From positions 1 through 11,237 of the forward strand of contig CANHJY010000042.1 of NCBI GenBank assembly GCA_947461185.1: a stretch of DNA of 11,237 bases. The letters are read 5' to 3'. This document shows positions 7,034 to 11,237 of the stretch, piece after piece. Every line of letters begins with the position of its first letter. Within the stretch, counting starts at the first letter, position 1. Origin of the DNA: Flavobacteriales bacterium (lineage in GTDB: Bacteria; Bacteroidota; Bacteroidia; Flavobacteriales_D; Crocinitomicaceae). A program made the translations under genes and the position numbers. The notes below the pieces were generated by a model. That model did no database searches. It was not told the DNA's origin and was given only the letters and a program-made list of their open reading frames with translations.

Positions 7034-7059
7034 AAGCAGGGTTAATCCCTGCTTTTTTG
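7034..7059 (+). terminator. Intrinsic terminator after the TonB receptor gene
   Basis: AAGCAGGG (7034-7041), loop TTAAT, CCCTGCTT (7047-7054), then a run of T to 7058. The perfect 8-bp stem with U-tract lies 20 nt after the stop. It separates the receptor from the next gene, which has its own promoter. The A run complementary to the T run could also make the hairpin partly bidirectional, but no gene converges on it. Confidence 0.85.
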
Positions 7060-7101
7060 TTTTTATGTTTTTCTTTTTGAATGCTTTAAAGCAATTAAAA
7101 T

Positions 7102-7177
7102 TTCTTGTTAACATAAAAGACACATTGCTTAATATTTATTTAAATAAAGCATAAAACTAGTATAACGCTCACCCAAG
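7102..7177 (+). promoter_or_regulatory. Second 11-bp phased TTAAC-like array, before the T9SS surface protein
   Basis: Pentamers TTAAC (7108), TTAAT (7129), TTAAA (7140), ATAAA (7151) and ATAAC (7162) are spaced 21, 11, 11 and 11 bp. A poor unit falls in the gap at about 7119, and CCAAG at 7173 closes the register. The array is weaker than that at 3963, but it has the same phase, the same final ATAAC and the same distance to the -7 element. Confidence 0.5.
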
Positions 7178-7187
7178 TTTTTGACTG

Positions 7188-7195
7188 TTTCTTTG
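7188..7195 (+). promoter_or_regulatory. -7 element of the T9SS surface protein promoter
   Basis: TTTCTTTG deviates from TAnnTTTG at the same position as the receptor promoter. ATAAC (7162-7166) lies exactly 21 nt upstream, again identical to the receptor gene. No correctly placed -33 TTG is seen. A start site near 7201 gives a leader of about 20 nt before the ATG at 7221. Confidence 0.5.
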
Positions 7196-7220
7196 TCATG
7201 AAAAATTAAGTAAAGAAACT

Positions 7221-9752
7221 ATGAAAAAGATTATGATGTTAACGGCACTGTTCCTCACAAATAGTGCTTTTTCCCAAAATGCTTTCTGGAACGTCGTCAA
7301 CTATAAGGGCGCATTTCCTGTAACAGACAACACGCCTGCAACAGATTGGACAAGTGGCTGGGCAAATTTTGATCCTGAAAATACTGTTTATCCTGCAACA
7401 ACAACAACGGTTTCATCGGATATTACAACCAACACGACTTGGTCAGGTGTTGTATTGTTGCAAAACAAAATATACGTTAAAAACAACGCTACATTAACAA
7501 TTCAACCAGGAACGATTATTCGTGGTGATAAATTAACACAAGGTACGCTAATTGTTACAAGAGGAGCTAAATTAAATGCTATTGGTACAGCAACACAACC
7601 GATTGTATTTACTTCGAATGAAGCTGTTGGTAACCGAAATGAAGGCGACTGGGGTGGACTGGTAATTTTAGGTCTTGCTCGTAACAACCAACCAGGAGGT
7701 GTGGCTAATATTGAAGGGCTTATCCCGACCACAGATACCCAATTTGGTGGTGCTTTCGATACAGATAACTCTGGGACGCTTAATTATGTTCGTGTAGAGT
7801 TTGCTGGTATTCCTTTAGAGCCAAATAAAGAAATTAATGGAATCACTTTCGGTTCTGTTGGTTCAGCCACAACAGTTGACTATGTTCAAGTTTCATTCTC
7901 CGGAGATGACTCTTTTGAATGGTTTGGGGGTACAGTAAACTGTAAGCATTTAATTGCATACAGAGGGCTTGATGATGATTTTGATACAGATTTTGGTTTC
8001 AGAGGTAAAGTGCAATTTGCCTTATCAATAAGGGATAAAGATTTATCTGATGCTCCAGGTGATTCCAATTGCTTCGAGTCTGATAATGATGCAACTGGTT
8101 CTGTTGCGCAACCTAAAACAATGCCTATTTTCTCTAATGTTACTATTGTTGGCCCAAAAGGAAACGGAACAGTGACATTACCGGTAGGAGAGAAGTTTGA
8201 AAAAGCTTTCCGTTTAAGAAGAAATACATCTACATCAGTTTTCAATTCATTGATTACAGGATGGGAAAAAGGATTGTCTATTGAAGGAACAGCGGTTGTT
8301 GCAAATGTTAATGGTGATTCATTGGTTTTCGGAAACAACATAACAACAAATCTTACTAATGGAACCAATGCAATTCTTTCTGCGGGTGTTACACAATCTT
8401 TTTACAACAGTTTCTGGGGTGCAGATGGAAACGATTCTACAGCAACTTTAGGTCAAGTTAATTGGGTGAATCTTTTCACACCACTTGGAACTACTCCTGA
8501 TGCAAGATTACAAGCAAACAGTGCTGCTGCAACGGGTGCATTATTCACACATCCTAAGTTCTTCAACGTCGCTATGCCATCAGTTACAGCCTCGGCTACT
8601 TATTGTCAAAACGCAACAGCATCTGCTTTGAGCGCAACTGCAAGTTCAGGGAATTCACTAAGATGGTATACCCAAGCTACAGGTGGTACATTTACTACAA
8701 CTACCCCAACGCCTTCAACATTATCAGCTGGAACATTTAATTATTATGTAAGCCAGGTTAATGCTGCAGGTGACGAAAGTATGCGTGCCTTGATAACAGT
8801 AACGGTAAACGCTCTTCCTGCAACGCCAACAATTACAGCAGGTGGCCCAACTTCTTTCTGTACTGGAGGTTCTGTTGTATTAACATCTAGCGCTGCTACT
8901 GGCAACGTTTGGTCTACAACTGGAACATCTTCTTCTATTACTGTATCAACTTCAGGTTCTTATACCGTAACTGTAACTGATGCAAACAACTGTTCTTCAA
9001 CTTCAGCTGCTACAGTTGTTAACGTGAGCAATGCTCCACTTCCAACAATTAGCGCAACAGCTACACAGGCTTGTTCAGGTGATACAGTTGTTATTACTTC
9101 TTCTACTGCAGATGCTTATTTGTGGAGTAATAATGCTACCACACAAAGTATCACTGTATTGAATACTGAAACAGTTTCCGTAACTACTACAAATGCAAAT
9201 GCGTGTAACGGTGTAGGAACATCAGCTCCAATAACGATTACGTTTACACAATCACCAACAGCTGCTGGTTCATTCACAACAAGTGGTAACATCGTAACAT
9301 TTACCAACACTTCAACAAATGCAACAGGATACTCTTGGGATTTTGGAGATTTTACGAATTCTTCTGCTACAGCGCCAACGCATGCATACGCTGCCAATGG
9401 AGCTTATGATGTTGTTTTAACAGCAATCAATGGTTCTTGTACTGACGAAATCAATTTAGAAGTTGTTATCTCTGTTAGCCTTGATGAATTGAATAATGGT
9501 AACCAGTTTGTTGTGGTTCCCAACCCTGCAAGTGCTTTGGCAGAAATTAGATTACAATCAAATACTTCAGAGAATGCATTGGTATTGATTGTAAATCAAA
9601 TGGGTCAAGTTGTAGCTGAAAATAATGTAAACATTGTTTCAGGTAATAACAATATCCTTTTAGATATCGAAGGATTGAGCAATGGAATGTACACCGTTCT
9701 TTTGAAAGGTGATACCATCAATGCTAATCAGAAACTTCAAATTATTAAATAA
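7221..9752 (+). CDS. T9SS-exported surface protein: beta-helix-like domain, three Ig-like modules, PKD, sorting domain
   Basis: The 843-aa product has a signal peptide (MKKIMMLTALFLTNSAFSQ). Residues about 60-445 form a right-handed beta-helix-like region, with NATLTIQPGTIIRGDK, RGAKLNAIGTATQPIVFTS, GDWGGLVILG, an acidic GLDDDFDTDFGFRGKVQF stretch and a conserved-looking SDAPGDSNCFESDN. Three Ig-like modules with Cys pairs follow at about 451-531, 532-605 and 606-677, then a PKD domain at about 678-755 (YSWDFGDFTNSSATAPTHAY). A type A sorting domain (about 764-843: VVPNPAS, IEGLSNGMYTVLLKG, QKLQIIK) marks it for T9SS export. No catalytic signature is recognised; a ligand-binding or surface-scaffold role for the receptor at 4087 is inferred from adjacency and shared promoter layout. 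A strong terminator follows the stop. Confidence 0.9.
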   Translation: MKKIMMLTALFLTNSAFSQNAFWNVVNYKGAFPVTDNTPATDWTSGWANFDPENTVYPATTTTVSSDITTNTTWSGVVLLQNKIYVKNNATLTIQPGTIIRGDKLTQGTLIVTRGAKLNAIGTATQPIVFTSNEAVGNRNEGDWGGLVILGLARNNQPGGVANIEGLIPTTDTQFGGAFDTDNSGTLNYVRVEFAGIPLEPNKEINGITFGSVGSATTVDYVQVSFSGDDSFEWFGGTVNCKHLIAYRGLDDDFDTDFGFRGKVQFALSIRDKDLSDAPGDSNCFESDNDATGSVAQPKTMPIFSNVTIVGPKGNGTVTLPVGEKFEKAFRLRRNTSTSVFNSLITGWEKGLSIEGTAVVANVNGDSLVFGNNITTNLTNGTNAILSAGVTQSFYNSFWGADGNDSTATLGQVNWVNLFTPLGTTPDARLQANSAAATGALFTHPKFFNVAMPSVTASATYCQNATASALSATASSGNSLRWYTQATGGTFTTTTPTPSTLSAGTFNYYVSQVNAAGDESMRALITVTVNALPATPTITAGGPTSFCTGGSVVLTSSAATGNVWSTTGTSSSITVSTSGSYTVTVTDANNCSSTSAATVVNVSNAPLPTISATATQACSGDTVVITSSTADAYLWSNNATTQSITVLNTETVSVTTTNANACNGVGTSAPITITFTQSPTAAGSFTTSGNIVTFTNTSTNATGYSWDFGDFTNSSATAPTHAYAANGAYDVVLTAINGSCTDEINLEVVISVSLDELNNGNQFVVVPNPASALAEIRLQSNTSENALVLIVNQMGQVVAENNVNIVSGNNNILLDIEGLSNGMYTVLLKGDTINANQKLQIIK

Positions 9753-9762
9753 ATAAAATTTC

Positions 9763-9793
9763 AGAGTCACCTGTTCGCAGGTGGCTCTTTTTT
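9763..9793 (+). terminator. Intrinsic terminator with TTCG tetraloop
   Basis: GAGTCACCTG (9764-9773) pairs with CAGGTGGCTC (9778-9787), with one U-G wobble, around the tetraloop TTCG. An extra A-T pair and six T (9788-9793) complete it. It ends the T9SS gene 10 nt after its stop. Only 12 nt separate the T-run from the start codon of response regulator B, so this hairpin also controls how much read-through reaches the regulator. Confidence 0.9.
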
Positions 9794-9805
9794 ATTTCAT
9801 TCCAC

Positions 9806-10498
9806 ATGAAGCAACCAACTAAAGGACATACTTTACTTCTAATCGATGATGAACAAGACATCCTCGAATTTTTGAGTTACAATCTTAAAAAGGAAGGTTT
9901 TACGGTATTCACTGCTTCGAATGGAGAAGAAGGGGTTCGTTTGACCCAACAATTGCATCCTTCGCTTATCCTTTTGGATGTAATGATGCCAAAAATGGAC
10001 GGAATTGAGACTTGTCAAGTCATCCGTAAAGATCTTAATATTACACAACCAATTATTGCATTCCTTACTTCAAGAGCTGAAGACTATTCTCAAATTGCTG
10101 GTTTTGAAGCTGGAGGAGATGATTATATTACAAAACCAATCAGACCGAGATTATTGATTTCAAAAGTTGAATCTTTATTGCGTCGTCTCGATAGACCAGT
10201 GGAAAATGTTAATGCAGAAGGTCGAAAATTTTTCAAAATAGACCGTGACCGTTTTACAGTTGAATTGGATGGGGTAGTAATGCTTTTTCCAAAAAAAGAA
10301 TTTGAATTGCTCGAATTACTAGCAAGCAGGCCAGGAAAGGTTTATACCCGAGAACAAATTTTAAATATTGTTTGGGGAAATGAAACTATCGTTGGTGAAC
10401 GAACTATAGATGTTCATATCAGAAAATTAAGAGAAAAACTGGGAGATTCGTATATTCGCACTATTAAAGGCGTTGGATATACTTTTAGTGAACAGTGA
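9806..10498 (+). CDS. Response regulator B, PhoB/PhoP-like, paired with the downstream kinase
   Basis: The 230-aa protein has a receiver with D14-D15-E16, phospho-acceptor Asp58 in LLDVMMPKMDG, Thr88 in FLTSRAEDYSQIAG and Lys110 in DDYITKPIRP. The winged-helix domain begins at about residue 138 (PKKEFELLELLASRP, recognition region GERTIDVHIRKLREKLG, end KGVGYTF). It is the close paralog of response regulator A, with nearly the same DNA-reading helix, so both could bind the arrays at 3963 and 7102. The stop TGA overlaps the GTG of the kinase (GTGA, 10495-10498), which makes the pair a coupled two-component system. The 53-nt gap before it is almost filled by a terminator and shows no good promoter, so expression may depend on read-through or on a promoter inside the preceding gene. 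Confidence 0.94.
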   Translation: MKQPTKGHTLLLIDDEQDILEFLSYNLKKEGFTVFTASNGEEGVRLTQQLHPSLILLDVMMPKMDGIETCQVIRKDLNITQPIIAFLTSRAEDYSQIAGFEAGGDDYITKPIRPRLLISKVESLLRRLDRPVENVNAEGRKFFKIDRDRFTVELDGVVMLFPKKEFELLELLASRPGKVYTREQILNIVWGNETIVGERTIDVHIRKLREKLGDSYIRTIKGVGYTFSEQ

Positions 10499-11237
10499 AG
10501 AATCTCAAACCTATTCATTTACTTATTGGTGGTAGTGTTATCATTTTTATCTTAACACTAATTGTTACAATTATAATAGACTATCAAGTTTTAAATTTCC
10601 CTTTGTGGGTGATGATTGGTCTTCCTTTTCTTACAGGTTTAATTTCTTTTGGCGTATTTTATTTTTTCATTACCCATTTTATTAATGACCGTTTAAGGCT
10701 ATTATACCGTTCGATAAGAACAGGCAAATTCACGAAAGAAACACAACCGAATTTCAAAATTACGGATGACTTAATTGCTGAAGCAGAACGGGAAACTAAA
10801 CTTTGGACTGAAGAACAAAACAAGGAAATTTCTAAATTACAAGAACAGGAAGCTTTTCGAAGAGAATTCCTCGGAAATTTAGCACACGAATTAAAAACGC
10901 CAATTTTTTCAATACAAGGGTATATTTTAACATTGCTAGATGGCGGACTTGAAGACGAAAAAGTAAATCGACTTTTCTTAGAAAGAGCATCTAAATCGAC
11001 CGATCGAATGGTTAGTATTATTGAAGATTTGGACCAAATCACCAAACTTGAAGTAGATACTTTATCCATGGAACTCCGTTCTTTCGATATTGTTGAACTG
11101 ATAACTGAAGCAATTGACGCGCTTGAAATTATGTCCAACGATAAATCGTTTAAAATAAAATTAGATAAAGAGTATACGCCTCTTTTCGTTACTGGAGATC
11201 GTCCCAAAATTGGACAAGTATTGTTTAATCTCTTAAC
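10495..11237 (+). CDS. PhoR-like membrane histidine kinase, 3' truncated by the window edge
   Basis: From a GTG overlapping the stop of response regulator B, 247 codons are open to the window edge. Two hydrophobic segments (about residues 8-28 and 39-63) are separated by only about 10 residues, so there is practically no periplasmic sensor domain. A linker with a coiled-coil-like stretch (about 90-122) leads to the dimerisation/phospho-acceptor helix FLGNLAHELKTPIFSIQGY, with His131 followed by ELKTP. The DRMVSIIEDLDQITKLE helix and the start of the ATPase domain (IGQVLFNLL) follow; the ATP-binding G boxes are beyond the edge. The H-box wording is typical of Bacteroidota kinases annotated as PhoR. 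The GTG is chosen because it gives the overlap and includes the first membrane segment; the next in-frame ATG lies inside the second membrane segment. Confidence 0.92.
   Translation, partial: MKNLKPIHLLIGGSVIIFILTLIVTIIIDYQVLNFPLWVMIGLPFLTGLISFGVFYFFITHFINDRLRLLYRSIRTGKFTKETQPNFKITDDLIAEAERETKLWTEEQNKEISKLQEQEAFRREFLGNLAHELKTPIFSIQGYILTLLDGGLEDEKVNRLFLERASKSTDRMVSIIEDLDQITKLEVDTLSMELRSFDIVELITEAIDALEIMSNDKSFKIKLDKEYTPLFVTGDRPKIGQVLFNLL

Noticed and set aside
7886..8368. Minus-strand open frame of 160 codons
   Set aside because: It is antisense to the beta-helix part of the T9SS protein; there is no promoter and no recognisable motif, and a compositional shadow explains it.
9116..9397. Minus-strand open frame of 93 codons with a Val/Ala-rich product
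   Set aside because: It is the shadow of Thr/Ala-rich Ig-like and PKD modules on the plus strand.
9741..9770. Possible promoter for response regulator B (AT-rich TAAATAAATAAAATTTC)
   Set aside because: The spacing and the last base do not match TAnnTTTG, and no -33 TTG is placed correctly.
10659..11207. Long open frame on the minus strand (182 codons)
   Set aside because: It lies entirely opposite the histidine kinase, whose H-box and membrane segments are clear; the minus product is Ser-rich and shows no domain.

Overview
The window looks like chromosomal DNA of a Bacteroidota bacterium, most likely of the Flavobacteriia. The evidence is the low GC content, several type IX secretion (T9SS) C-terminal sorting domains, a TonB-dependent receptor with a carboxypeptidase-regulatory-like N-terminal domain, a DUF2490-type barrel protein, promoter elements of the Bacteroidota TTG/TAnnTTTG type, and no clear Shine-Dalgarno sequences. 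Genus cannot be fixed from the sequence.

Layout. Positions 1-1675 (+): the tail of a T9SS-exported protein, a lipoprotein with a phage-like inserted domain, and a DUF2490-type outer-membrane protein, chained by two 4-nt ATGA overlaps. Positions 1676-3027 (-): an OmpR/PhoB-type response regulator and tsaB, also joined by an ATGA overlap; tsaB converges on the DUF2490 gene with no intergenic base. Positions 3028-3284: a divergent intergenic region with a good + strand promoter, a 13-bp palindrome, and a minus-oriented terminator hairpin that no annotated gene explains. Positions 3285-11237 (+): response regulator A, a 975-aa TonB-dependent receptor, an 843-aa T9SS-exported surface protein, response regulator B, and a PhoR-like histidine kinase that runs off the end.

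The most interesting part is 3285-11237. The receptor gene and the secreted-protein gene each carry an array of TTAAC-like pentamers phased at about 11 bp. In both promoters the last ATAAC lies exactly 21 nt before a TTnnTTTG -7 element, and neither has a good -33 TTG. Tandem 11-bp repeats are the classic target of PhoB/PhoP-type regulators. Two such regulators, paralogs with almost the same recognition helix, flank the pair, and a PhoR-like kinase follows the second. My reading is a self-contained, activator-controlled surface uptake module (outer-membrane receptor plus secreted beta-helix/Ig/PKD protein) under a PhoBR-like circuit, possibly responding to phosphate or another scarce nutrient. 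The regulatory architecture is visible in the sequence; the signal and the substrate are inference.

There is no tRNA, rRNA, CRISPR array or insertion sequence. No gene-free stretch exceeds 300 bases; the longest is 3028-3284.
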